From Arthrobacter sp. UM1 (lineage in GTDB: Bacteria; Actinomycetota; Actinomycetes; Actinomycetales; Micrococcaceae), in the NCBI RefSeq assembly GCF_020483305.1, contig NZ_JACWAB010000002.1, positions 186,001 to 250,000 of the forward strand: 64,000 nucleotides of DNA. The letters run 5' to 3'. A program made the position numbers and the translations under genes. The first letter of the stretch is position 1; every line of letters begins with the position of its first letter. Under the pieces are notes generated by a model that did not search any database, was not told where the DNA came from, and saw only the letters and a list, made by a program, of their open reading frames with translations. Positions 25,610-34,073 of this stretch are shown one piece after another.

Positions 25610-26821
25610 TCAGTGCGGCTCGGGGGCTCCAGCCGAGATCTCGATCACACCGGCCTCGAGGAGCTGGTCGAGCGCTCCCGAGACGATGCTCCGGCCTTCG
25701 GGGTGAGAGCCGTGCTCCTCTTCCACCCGGGCGACGATCTCGTCCAGCGTGGCCCAGGCAGGGCACGCGCTGTAGACGGAGAAGCCGAGGTCGCTCACCT
25801 CGAGGAGCGTGTCGGGAAGCATGAGGAGCAGGCGGTCGTCGACGGTGAGAGCCTGCCGGACGGCCTTGCGGCGGTAGCTCGCCGCTCCGGTGAGCGGGGC
25901 AGGAGCCTCGTCCGGCTGCGAGGGCACCTCGATGAGCTGCGGACGGTCGAAGGAGGCGGGCGGCTCGCTCAGAAGGCGTGCGACGACGGGCTCCAGGGCG
26001 GCCGAGTCCGAGTATGCGATGCGCACGAGGCCGCCCACGGACTCGATGAGATCGATCACCGCCGAGATGGGGCCCCTCATCGAAGGGGCGCCCGACATCT
26101 GCGGCACGAGCTGGTGGACCGCGTCGGCGGTCGGGATGCGCGTGACCTCGACGTCCGAGGGGAGATCTGCGGCGTCGACGCGCTCGAGGATCGCGACGGC
26201 GTGGAGGCGGGCGCCGCGCACGGTGGCGCCGAGTCCCAGCTCGTCGGGCGAGCGCTGGGCCTTCGGCTCGCCCTGGACCTCGATGACGGAGAGGGGCTTC
26301 GGGTAGGGGAGGACTGCGCCGTCGTCGATGAAGACGGTCTCGTCGGTGAGGTAGGAGAAGCGCTGTCCCAGCACACGGCAGGCCGTGGTCTTCCCGGTGC
26401 CGGAAGGGGCCACGAGGGCGACGGCCCGGCCCGTCGCCGGGTCGGCGAGACCCGCCGCGTGGAGCATGGGGTTCAGGCCGACGCGGGCGTTGATGGCCGC
26501 GAGGGTCACGGTGCTCGCGAGGCTCTGCTCGAGCTCGGCGACCGTGGCGCCCTCGGCGAGCGAGGGCTCGCCCTCCGAGCCGGACACCCACACCGCTGCG
26601 GCATGGGCGGAGCGGGCCTCGGCCAGCGCGTCCAGGGCCAGGCGCCGGGCGGCGGAGCCGGGCGCGGCCACCGCCGCCGGCGCGGGGTCAGACGTCTGAT
26701 CGGGGGCGAGGCAGCGCGACCAGGACGAGCGGATCCGCTCGGCGTCTTCAGCGCTCAGGGACGCTCCGAGCAGGACCTCGACTGAGAGGTCGAAGACACA
26801 GAGCCGCATGGAGACGGGCAT
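25610..26821 (-). CDS. HprK-like P-loop protein with C-terminal PqqD-like domain
   Basis: 403-aa protein. The central region looks like the HPr kinase/phosphorylase C-terminal fold: Walker A APSGTGKTT at residues 138-146, then LTDETVFIDD at 158-167, matching the acidic motif of HprK. HprK acts on Ser46 of HPr, but no HPr or sugar PTS is in the window. Residues about 335-397 (DRLLLMLPDTLLEVSDLGFSVYSAC, then a TLDEIVARVEEEH helix and LDQLLEAGVIEI) resemble a PqqD-like domain. It sits 26 nt from a DUF2505 gene and upstream of the export operon. Substrate and phosphoacceptor are unknown. The P-loop is certain; the fold names are good matches by eye. Confidence 0.75.
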   Translation of the reverse strand: MPVSMRLCVFDLSVEVLLGASLSAEDAERIRSSWSRCLAPDQTSDPAPAAVAAPGSAARRLALDALAEARSAHAAAVWVSGSEGEPSLAEGATVAELEQSLASTVTLAAINARVGLNPMLHAAGLADPATGRAVALVAPSGTGKTTACRVLGQRFSYLTDETVFIDDGAVLPYPKPLSVIEVQGEPKAQRSPDELGLGATVRGARLHAVAILERVDAADLPSDVEVTRIPTADAVHQLVPQMSGAPSMRGPISAVIDLIESVGGLVRIAYSDSAALEPVVARLLSEPPASFDRPQLIEVPSQPDEAPAPLTGAASYRRKAVRQALTVDDRLLLMLPDTLLEVSDLGFSVYSACPAWATLDEIVARVEEEHGSHPEGRSIVSGALDQLLEAGVIEISAGAPEPH

Positions 26822-26847
26822 GGGGTACCGCTTGCCTGTGCGCTGCG

Positions 26848-27345
26848 TCAGCTCGCGTCGAGCCAGGCGTCGATCGAGCGCGCCTGGCGGCTCAGCGCCT
26901 TGCCGATGAGCGGCTCCGCGAACTTGGCGAGCTTGCCTCCCACGAAGGGGATCGACGAGGCGATGTCACCGCTCAGCTCGAGCTGGGCGCCGCCCTCGAC
27001 GGGGCGGAGGGACTGGCGGCCCGAGACGGAGACGGGCGCGCCCTTGACCGAGATCTTGGTGCTCGCGGTGCGGGAGCCGTCCGCCTCCGGAGCGCCGAAC
27101 TCGTCCACCTGCGTGAAGGCGAGCGACGATCCCACGAACTTCTTGGCGAAGTCCGGGACGCGGTCCGTGGGGGCCGAGCGCTCCACCGTGAGGGTGAAGG
27201 GGCCCGAGGCGTCCCCGTCCACCGTCATGGAGAGGAGGGAGCCCCCGAGGTCGGAGGCGGCGGTGCGCTGGAAGTCCTCGCTCGTGAGCGCCGTGACGAC
27301 GTCCTCGACGCTGTGGCGGAGGAGCGTGTTGCCGGAGAGAGCCAT
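26848..27345 (-). CDS. DUF2505 domain protein
   Basis: 165-aa protein that fits the actinobacterial DUF2505 family (START/SRPBCC-like fold by general knowledge, function unknown). LLRHSVEDVVTALTSEDFQ opens the domain. LELSGDIASSIPFVGGKLAKFAEPLIGKAL is the typical C-terminal stretch that ends most SRPBCC-like proteins with a long helix. AGGA lies upstream of the ATG. It is divergent from mfd and is followed by the HprK-like gene after 26 nt, so these two may share a transcript. Confidence 0.82.
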   Translation of the reverse strand: MALSGNTLLRHSVEDVVTALTSEDFQRTAASDLGGSLLSMTVDGDASGPFTLTVERSAPTDRVPDFAKKFVGSSLAFTQVDEFGAPEADGSRTASTKISVKGAPVSVSGRQSLRPVEGGAQLELSGDIASSIPFVGGKLAKFAEPLIGKALSRQARSIDAWLDAS

Positions 27346-27409
27346 GGAAGTCCTGCTTTCGTCGGTCGAGCAGCCTCGTCACGACGAGGCGCGGGGGACG
27401 GATGAGGCG

Positions 27410-27478
27410 TGTGCACACCTTGGAACCGATTTTACCGGACCTGTGCACAAAAGGCGCCGTGAGCGCGGGCGCTAGACT
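27410..27478. promoter_or_regulatory. mfd upstream region with paired TGTGCACA palindromes
   Basis: Two perfect TGTGCACA palindromes (27410-27417 and 27442-27449) are 32 bp apart, about three helical turns, on the same DNA face. They lie in the divergent gap between the DUF2505 gene and mfd. A TAGACT -10-like hexamer follows at 27473-27478, about 40 nt before the mfd start. The arrangement suggests a dimeric repressor or activator. Confidence 0.45.
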
Positions 27479-27518
27479 CGTCGAGACGCGATTCCCCCTG
27501 ACTTCTGGAGCCTTGACT

Positions 27519-30500
27519 GTGCAGCTGACCGGCCTCCTCGACGCCCTCTCGGATCCCGCCTGGAGCACCCGTCTCCGGGGGCGGGCGGCCCACCTCGGCG
27601 AGGACGCCCAGGGCATCGCCCTCTCTGCGCCGAGCGGCCTCTGGCCGGCGGCGCTCGCCCAGGTCTCCGAGGCGAGCGGACAGCTCATCGTGGCGGTCAC
27701 GGCCACGGGGCGCGAGGCCGACGACGTCGCGGCCTCCCTCGGCGCCTTCATGCCCGAGGACGCGGTGGAGGTCTTCCCGAGCTGGGAGACACTCCCGCAT
27801 GAGCGCCTCTCGCCGCGCTCGGACACGGTGGGGCAGCGCCTCTCCGTGCTGCGGCGCCTGGCCCATCCGGAGACGGGGCCGGGGCCGCTGCGCGTCGTCG
27901 TCGTCCCCACCCGCGCTCTGGTGCAGCCGCTCGTCCAGGGACTCGGGGACCTCGCGCCCGTGACCCTGCGCACGGGGGAGGAGCCGGGGTTCGAGGCCAC
28001 GGTGAAGGCCCTGCACAACGCGGCGTACGCGCGGACGGACATCGTCTCGCGGCGCGGGGAGTACACGGTGCGCGGCGGGATCATCGACGTCTTCCCGCCC
28101 ACGTTGGACCACCCCGTGCGCGTGGACTTCTTCGGGGACGAGATCGAGTCCATCCGCGAGTTCGCGGTGGCGGACCAGCGGACCATCCCGGAGGCGCCGG
28201 AGCACCGGGAGATCGTGGCGCCGCCGTGCCGGGAGCTCCTCATCACGCCTTCGGTCATGTCCCGCGCCGCCAAGCTCAAGGACTCGATGCCGGCGGCGGA
28301 GTCCGTCCTGGAGAAGATCGCGGGCGGCGTGGCCGCGGAGGGCATGGAGTCCCTCGCGCCGCTGCTCGTGGACTCCATGGTGCCGTTCGTCTCGCAGGTG
28401 CCGCGGGACTCGCTCGTCGTCGTGCTCGAGCCGGAGCGCGTGCGGACGCGAGCGCATGACCTCGAGTCCACGAACGCGGACTTCCTGGCCGCCGCGTGGG
28501 CGAGCGCGACGAGCGGCTCGAACGCCCCGCTCGACCTCCGGCAGGCGAGCGAGTCCGGCGCGGAGGGCGTGGCCGAGCGGCTCGCCGCAGGGGACTTCCG
28601 ATCCCTGGAGGAGACGAGGAGCGCGGCGCTCGAGGCGGGGTGCCACTGGTGGCAGATCGGCTCGTTCGAGCTGGACGAGGACGCTGCAACGGACGTGGAC
28701 GTCATCTCGACGGGCGGCCGCGAGCCCGCGGCCTACCGCGGCAACGTCGCGGAGATGACCGAGTTCGTGGGCGGCCGCATCCGCGAGGGCTGGCGGATGG
28801 TCGTGGCCACCGCCGGGCCCGGTCCCGCGCAGCGCCTTGCCGAGCTCTTCCACGAGGCTGGCGTCCCCGCCACCCGGGTGGACAGCCTCGAGTCCCGCCC
28901 GCAGGCCGGGATCATCGAGATCACGACGGCGCCTGCGGGCCGCGGGTTCGTCCTCGACGCGGAGAAGCTCGCGCTGCTCACCGAGGCGGACCTGCTCGGG
29001 CGCTCCTCGCCCCGCTCCGTCCGCGACGGCCGGAGCATGCCCGCCCGCCGCCGCAAGAACCCCGTGGACCCGCTCCAGCTGGCCAAGGGGGACTACGTGG
29101 TCCACGAGCAGCACGGCGTGGGCCAGTTCGTGGAGCTCATCCAGCGGACGCAGGGCGCGGGCGCGGCCAAGACCACGCGCGAGTACCTCGTCCTCGAGTA
29201 CGCGGCGAGCAAGCGGGGCGCGGCCAAGGACCGGCTGTTCGTCCCCACGGACCAGCTGGACCAGATCTCCAAGTACGTCGGCGGCGAGACGCCTCAGCTG
29301 TCCAAGATGGGCGGCTCGGACTGGGCCTCCACGAAGTCCAAGGCGCGGCGCGCGGTCAAGGAGATCGCGGCGCAGCTCATCCGCCTGTACTCGGCCCGCA
29401 TGGCCTCGAAGGGGCACGCGTTCGGCCCGGACACCCCGTGGCAGAAGGAGCTCGAGGAGGCGTTCCCGTACATCGAGACGCCGGACCAGCTGACCACGAT
29501 CAACGAGGTCAAGGCGGACATGGAGAAGCCGATCCCCATGGACCGGCTCATCTCCGGAGACGTCGGGTACGGCAAGACGGAGATCGCCGTGCGCGCCGCG
29601 TTCAAGGCGGTGCAGGACGGCAAGCAGGTGGCGGTGCTCGTGCCCACCACCCTCCTGGCGCAGCAGCACTTCGAGACCTTCTCCGAGCGCTTCGCGGGCT
29701 TCCCGGTGCGCGTCAAGGCCCTCTCCCGCTTCCAGACGGCCAAGGAGTCCAAGGAGACGCTCGCCGCCGTCAAGCAGGGGCAGGTGGACGTGCTCGTGGG
29801 CACCCACCGGATCCTCTCCAAGGAGGTCCAGTTCAAGGACCTCGGGCTCGTCATCATCGACGAGGAGCAGCGGTTCGGCGTCGAGCACAAGGAAGAGCTC
29901 AAGCGCATGCGGACCAACGTGGACGTCCTCGCGATGTCTGCGACCCCCATCCCGCGCACGCTCGAGATGTCCCTGACGGGCATCCGGGAGACCTCGACGC
30001 TCGCCACCCCGCCCGAGGAGCGCCACCCCGTGCTCACCTATGTGGGCCCGTACACCAACCAGCAGGTGACGGCGGCCGTGCGGCGCGAGCTGATGCGAGA
30101 GGGCCAGGTGTTCTACGTCCACAACCGCGTCTCCACGATCGACAAGGTGGCGGCGGACCTGCGGGAGATGGTGCCGGAGGCAAGGGTTGAGGTGGCTCAC
30201 GGCCAGATGAGCGAGGCGAGGCTCGAGCAGCTCATCGTGGACTTCTGGGAGAAGAAGTTCGACGTCCTCGTCTGCACCACGATCATCGAGACCGGGCTGG
30301 ACATCTCGAACGCGAACACGCTCATCATCGACCGCGCGGACTCGTTCGGGCTCTCCCAGCTGCACCAGCTGCGCGGGCGCGTGGGCCGCGGCCGCGAGCG
30401 GGCCTACGCATACTTCCTCTACCCCTCGGAGAAGCCCCTCGGGGAGCTCGCGCTCGAGCGCCTGCGGGCCGTCGCCTCGCATAACGAGCTCGGCGCGGGC

Positions 30501-31133
30501 ATGCAGCTCGCCATGAAGGACCTGGAGATCCGCGGCGCCGGCAACCTGCTGGGCGGCGAGCAGTCGGGGCACATCGCCGGCGTCGGGTTCGACCTCTACA
30601 TCCGGCTCGTCGGCGAGGCCGTCTCGGACTTCCGCGGCGAGGACACCGAGCAGGTGCGCGAGGTCAAGATCGAGCTGCCCGTCAACGCCCACCTCCCGCA
30701 CGAGTACGTTCCCGGAGAGCGACTGCGCCTCGAGGCGTACCGGAAGCTCGCGGCCGCGAGCAGCAACGAGGAGATCGACGACGTCGGCGCGGAGCTCGTG
30801 GACCGATACGGGCCGATGCCCGAACCGGTGGAGAACCTCCTGGCTGTGGCCCGCTTCCGCGTGAAGGCGACCGCCGCCGGCGTCACCGAGGTCATGAGCC
30901 TCGGGAACAACATTAAGTTCGCCCCGGGCGAGCTGCCGGAGTCCAGGACCCTGCGGCTCAAGCGGATGTACCCCGGCGCCGCCTACAAGCCGGCGCTCAA
31001 GGCGATCATGGTGCCTCGGCCCAAGACCGCGCGGATCGGGGGCCGGGACCTCGTGGACGGCCCGCTGCTCGCCTGGGCGGAGGAGTTCGTCGAGGCGATC
31101 TACGCGGACGCGCCTGCGGCCGGGGAGGCGTAG
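27519..31133 (+). CDS. mfd: Transcription-repair coupling factor
   Basis: 1204-aa DNA translocase that removes stalled RNA polymerase and recruits UvrA to the lesion. The N-terminal UvrB-like region has ELVPSWETLPHERLSP-type sequence (FPSWETLPHERLSPRSD). The RNA-polymerase-interacting domain begins near residue 515 (GDYVVHEQHGVGQF). The helicase core has Walker A GDVGYGKTEIA near residue 681, DEEQ in IIDEEQRFGVEHK, and motif VI QLHQLRGRVGRG. Full length for the family. GTG at 27519 is preferred because TGGAG lies 8 nt upstream. It may be followed in the transcript by the GNAT gene 4 nt downstream. Confidence 0.97.
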   Translation: MQLTGLLDALSDPAWSTRLRGRAAHLGEDAQGIALSAPSGLWPAALAQVSEASGQLIVAVTATGREADDVAASLGAFMPEDAVEVFPSWETLPHERLSPRSDTVGQRLSVLRRLAHPETGPGPLRVVVVPTRALVQPLVQGLGDLAPVTLRTGEEPGFEATVKALHNAAYARTDIVSRRGEYTVRGGIIDVFPPTLDHPVRVDFFGDEIESIREFAVADQRTIPEAPEHREIVAPPCRELLITPSVMSRAAKLKDSMPAAESVLEKIAGGVAAEGMESLAPLLVDSMVPFVSQVPRDSLVVVLEPERVRTRAHDLESTNADFLAAAWASATSGSNAPLDLRQASESGAEGVAERLAAGDFRSLEETRSAALEAGCHWWQIGSFELDEDAATDVDVISTGGREPAAYRGNVAEMTEFVGGRIREGWRMVVATAGPGPAQRLAELFHEAGVPATRVDSLESRPQAGIIEITTAPAGRGFVLDAEKLALLTEADLLGRSSPRSVRDGRSMPARRRKNPVDPLQLAKGDYVVHEQHGVGQFVELIQRTQGAGAAKTTREYLVLEYAASKRGAAKDRLFVPTDQLDQISKYVGGETPQLSKMGGSDWASTKSKARRAVKEIAAQLIRLYSARMASKGHAFGPDTPWQKELEEAFPYIETPDQLTTINEVKADMEKPIPMDRLISGDVGYGKTEIAVRAAFKAVQDGKQVAVLVPTTLLAQQHFETFSERFAGFPVRVKALSRFQTAKESKETLAAVKQGQVDVLVGTHRILSKEVQFKDLGLVIIDEEQRFGVEHKEELKRMRTNVDVLAMSATPIPRTLEMSLTGIRETSTLATPPEERHPVLTYVGPYTNQQVTAAVRRELMREGQVFYVHNRVSTIDKVAADLREMVPEARVEVAHGQMSEARLEQLIVDFWEKKFDVLVCTTIIETGLDISNANTLIIDRADSFGLSQLHQLRGRVGRGRERAYAYFLYPSEKPLGELALERLRAVASHNELGAGMQLAMKDLEIRGAGNLLGGEQSGHIAGVGFDLYIRLVGEAVSDFRGEDTEQVREVKIELPVNAHLPHEYVPGERLRLEAYRKLAAASSNEEIDDVGAELVDRYGPMPEPVENLLAVARFRVKATAAGVTEVMSLGNNIKFAPGELPESRTLRLKRMYPGAAYKPALKAIMVPRPKTARIGGRDLVDGPLLAWAEEFVEAIYADAPAAGEA

Positions 31134-31137
31134 CCCG

Positions 31138-32043
31138 GTGTGTGAGTCCTTGGATGGGGAGCGCCTGCTCCCGCCTGCGCTGCGCACTGACGTCGGCATC
31201 CTCCGGCTGAAAGGCTCCTTCGTTGAGGACCGAGGAGACCACGTGCTGCTCCGCACTCCGCAGAATCCCCAATTCCACTGGGGAAACTGCATCCTGGTGA
31301 CCGAGGGAGACGTGGACGACGCTCAGCGATGGACCGCTGAGTTCTCGCGGGCGTTTCCGGAGGCAGACTGGGTCGCCGTCGGTCTGCCCCGGTCACCTGG
31401 CGATGAGGGGAGGCGCGCGTATGCGGCGGCGGGGCTGACCGTCCGACGACTGAGCGCCATGGACGCGGAGACGGCTCCGCCGAGGACTGCCTGTCCTGAT
31501 GGTTTCCAGTCGCGTCCCCTCGAGACGAACAGTGACTGGGAGCAGCTCATCCGCATGGACATCGAGGAGGCATGCGCGGACGGCGTGTACGCAGCGAGTG
31601 CCTACGAGCCCTTCGCGCGCGGCCAAGCCGCCGCTGCCCGTGAGCTGTGCAGCCGCGGACGGGCGGTGTGGCTCGGGGCCTTCTCAGGCAGGCGGCTGTG
31701 CTCTGCCCTGGGGGTCGTGCTGCTCGGGGCGGACAGGGCCGGTGACTCCAGAGCGAGGAGCCGCGAAGCGCGCTACCAGTCAGTCCTCACCGCGCCGAGC
31801 CACCGGCGTCGCGGTCTGGCCGGTCACCTCATCGGCGAGGCCGGAGGCTGGTCCGCCGCCGCGGGGGCCCAGCGGTGGACCATCGTCACGGAGTCGGACA
31901 ATCCTGCGGGACGGCTCTACGCCTCGATGGGATTCCGGCACGCCGAGCCGAGCTTCGAGGCCTACCGGGCGCCGAGGGTCGCTGACGAGAGTCAGGACCC
32001 CCGGCAGCTCGACGCGGAGTCCGGAGACGGGCGCGCTGCCTAG
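31138..32043 (+). CDS. GNAT-family N-acetyltransferase
   Basis: 301-aa protein. The C-terminal half carries the GNAT acetyl-CoA-binding pattern: SVLTAPSHRRRGLAGHLI (the R/Q-x-x-G-x-G/A motif A) followed by TIVTESDNPAGRLYASMGF (motif B). The N-terminal 120 residues look like a degenerate second GNAT-like half (ILVTEGDVDDAQRWTAEFSRAFP). The GTG start lies 4 nt after the mfd stop and has no good ribosome binding site, so coupling to mfd is likely. The gene converges on the ThrE-type exporter with a 4-nt overlap of the two stops. Substrate unknown. Confidence 0.8.
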   Translation: MCESLDGERLLPPALRTDVGILRLKGSFVEDRGDHVLLRTPQNPQFHWGNCILVTEGDVDDAQRWTAEFSRAFPEADWVAVGLPRSPGDEGRRAYAAAGLTVRRLSAMDAETAPPRTACPDGFQSRPLETNSDWEQLIRMDIEEACADGVYAASAYEPFARGQAAAARELCSRGRAVWLGAFSGRRLCSALGVVLLGADRAGDSRARSREARYQSVLTAPSHRRRGLAGHLIGEAGGWSAAAGAQRWTIVTESDNPAGRLYASMGFRHAEPSFEAYRAPRVADESQDPRQLDAESGDGRAA

Positions 32044-33461
32044 TACGTTCCCTTCGGGCGCCGGAAGACCGGGAGCATGATGTCCCGGGGGTGGTTCTCA
32101 TCGATGCTCTCGGATTCGAAGTCCTGGTCCGGATGGTTCCGCTGGAACTGCTTCTTCCTCAGCTTCCAGAGGAGGTCCGTCACGAGGAACTGCCCCAGGA
32201 TCCCGCCGAGGGCCAGGCAGAAGGCGGTGACGCTCGCTTCGAGAAGCGTCTTGCCGGAGCCGTCCACGTTGAACACGGACCCGAGGAGGCCCTGGTAGAC
32301 GAGCATGCCCGGGAAGAGGGGAAGCAGCGCCACCGTCATGATGGCGTTGGACGAGAGATTGAGAGGTCGGGCCGCGAGGACCGACGCCGCACCGACGGCC
32401 GCCGCCGTCAGCCCCGTGGCCGGGTAAGCGGCCATGCTGATCTCGAGTCCGGAGGAGATGAGCTGGGCCCCGGCGCCGAGGGTCGCCATGACGGCTGTGC
32501 GGAGGAAGGTGCTTCCGCTGGACATGGCGAACCCTGCCGCGACCAGCGCGGCCCCCGCAACCGAGAGCGCCCAGGTCTCCGGGGCCGGGCTCACAGCGTC
32601 CACGAACTTGAGGTTGGGGTCGAGGAGCTGAGCGAGCGCGACGCCGCTGGAGACCCCGGCGACGAGCCCTGCCGTGCAGGTCAGCCCGTCGATGAGCCGA
32701 CCCGTGGCCGAGAGGTACCAGCCCGTGATGGCGTCCTGCACGGCGCCGTAGGAGGCCATGCCCGCGAGCTTGGCGGCGAGCGCCGAGACGATGCAGATCG
32801 TCACTTCGCTGCCCGTGACGAACGGGCTGAACGCCGTTGCGGCCAGCGCGGCAACGAATCCTCCGAGCGCGTAGGAGAAGATGCCTGGGGCATGCGTCTT
32901 CGCCAGCAGACGGAAGACGTAGGACACGAGACAGGAGATCGCGGCTGCGCCGATCGTGATGATCGCGTCTCCGCCGAGGACCTGGCTGAAGCCCGCGCCC
33001 AGAAGCGCGTAGCCCAGGAGAGTCCGCCAGAGATGGCCCGTGGGCTTGGCCTCGATCTGTGTCGTCAGCTCCTCGGTGGCCTCGGCGGGAGTGAGCTCGC
33101 CCATGAAGTAGCGCTCGAGCACCTCTTCCGCACGGGAGCGCCACCAGATGTCGAGCGAGCCGGCCGGGAACTCGAAGACACGGGTGTGGGGCGTGCCGGT
33201 GCCGTGTCCGTGCTCGCTCAGGATGAGCTGGCCGAGCGTGACGCTGACGGTGACGCCTTTGAGGCCCGCAGTGTCGCAGACCGCTTGGAGAGCCGAGGTG
33301 GTGGAGGCCGAGCTGGCGCCGCTCTGGATGAGGGCGGAGCCGGCGACGGTGATGAAGCGGTGGACCTCGTCGGTCTCAGTGGTATCCGAGGCTGTTTGCT
33401 CGGTCTCCTCGGGGAGGGACTTCTCGTCGTCGGACATCGGCGCTGAGCGGGTGGAAGGCAT
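32040..33461 (-). CDS. Threonine/serine exporter family protein (ThrE-like)
   Basis: 473-aa membrane protein combining the ThrE/YjjP N-terminal domain (GSALIQSGASSASTTSALQAV, then an extended cytoplasmic region) and the YjjB-like C-terminal bundle, about ten helices in all (LLPLFPGMLVYQGLLG is a conserved segment). The fused form is typical of actinobacteria, where ThrE exports threonine and serine by proton antiport. ATG at 33461 has AGGA 5 nt upstream; the ATG at 33437 has no ribosome binding site. The C-terminal 45 residues are hydrophilic. Confidence 0.88.
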   Translation of the reverse strand: MPSTRSAPMSDDEKSLPEETEQTASDTTETDEVHRFITVAGSALIQSGASSASTTSALQAVCDTAGLKGVTVSVTLGQLILSEHGHGTGTPHTRVFEFPAGSLDIWWRSRAEEVLERYFMGELTPAEATEELTTQIEAKPTGHLWRTLLGYALLGAGFSQVLGGDAIITIGAAAISCLVSYVFRLLAKTHAPGIFSYALGGFVAALAATAFSPFVTGSEVTICIVSALAAKLAGMASYGAVQDAITGWYLSATGRLIDGLTCTAGLVAGVSSGVALAQLLDPNLKFVDAVSPAPETWALSVAGAALVAAGFAMSSGSTFLRTAVMATLGAGAQLISSGLEISMAAYPATGLTAAAVGAASVLAARPLNLSSNAIMTVALLPLFPGMLVYQGLLGSVFNVDGSGKTLLEASVTAFCLALGGILGQFLVTDLLWKLRKKQFQRNHPDQDFESESIDENHPRDIMLPVFRRPKGTY

Positions 33462-33595
33462 GGGGATCCTGCGGGACGGGTGCGGGGGACGGGCGCTCCG
33501 GCAGGAAAGCTGAGGCGGCCGGACGCTGAAGGAAGGTCTGAGCGCCATTCTGCCCCGAGGATCCCGAGGGCGACAACCGGCCGTCTGCGCACGCG

Positions 33596-33632
33596 AGAGG
33601 GGCCGGGACGCGCACGGCGTCCCGGCCCCTCT
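33596..33632. terminator. Hairpin terminator
   Basis: A 15-bp perfect inverted repeat (33596-33610 and 33618-33632) with a 7-nt loop lies 29 nt downstream of the small membrane protein gene on the minus strand. No U-run follows. It separates that gene from the ThrE-type exporter. Confidence 0.7.
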
Positions 33633-33661
33633 GGCGTGGGTGGTGAAGTCTGCTGAGAAGG

Positions 33662-33913
33662 TCAGCGGCGCTCGTGCGAGTCCCCGCGGCCGATGATCTG
33701 GCAGGGGACGAAGTACGCGAGGCTGCTCAGGGCGATCACGGCGATGAAAGGCCACATCGTGGTGAACGTGACGAAGTTGAGCAGGTAGAAGCCGAGGAGG
33801 AGCAGCGCGAGCAGCACCACGAACGTCACGAGGTTGGAGACGAGGTGTCCCTCTCCGGCGTGGAGCTTCGGGCGAGCGTCCCGGTTCACGCGGGTGTGGG
33901 CTTCGTGTGCCAT
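33662..33913 (-). CDS. Small two-helix membrane protein
   Basis: 83-aa protein that I do not recognise. Two hydrophobic helices (about residues 26-48 and 53-71) are flanked by a charged N-terminus (HEAHTRVNRDARPKLHAGEGHL) and a short basic, acidic tail. It has AAGGA 7 nt before the ATG and its own terminator, so it is probably a single-gene unit. The 160-nt gap to deoC's end holds AT-rich sequence near 33951-33970 that may contain its promoter. Confidence 0.65.
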   Translation of the reverse strand: MAHEAHTRVNRDARPKLHAGEGHLVSNLVTFVVLLALLLLGFYLLNFVTFTTMWPFIAVIALSSLAYFVPCQIIGRGDSHERR

Positions 33914-34073
33914 GGTTCCGTCCTTCGAGTGAGTGGAGCGTGAGCTGCTAGACAGTTTTCCTTAACATCCTAGCGAACTGCCAGGGGCCTCGGCATGCTC
34001 CGGCGATGAGCGGCCCGGGCCGTCTCGAGTCCAGCGTGCACCGCCCTGGGCGCCTCACCGCTTCGCTGCGCGG

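Noticed and set aside
27432-31292. A 1286-codon open frame on the minus strand across mfd
   Set aside because: It mirrors the whole mfd gene in the opposite strand. In very GC-rich DNA such antisense frames are open because stop codons are rare; its composition is Arg/His/Leu-rich without any domain.
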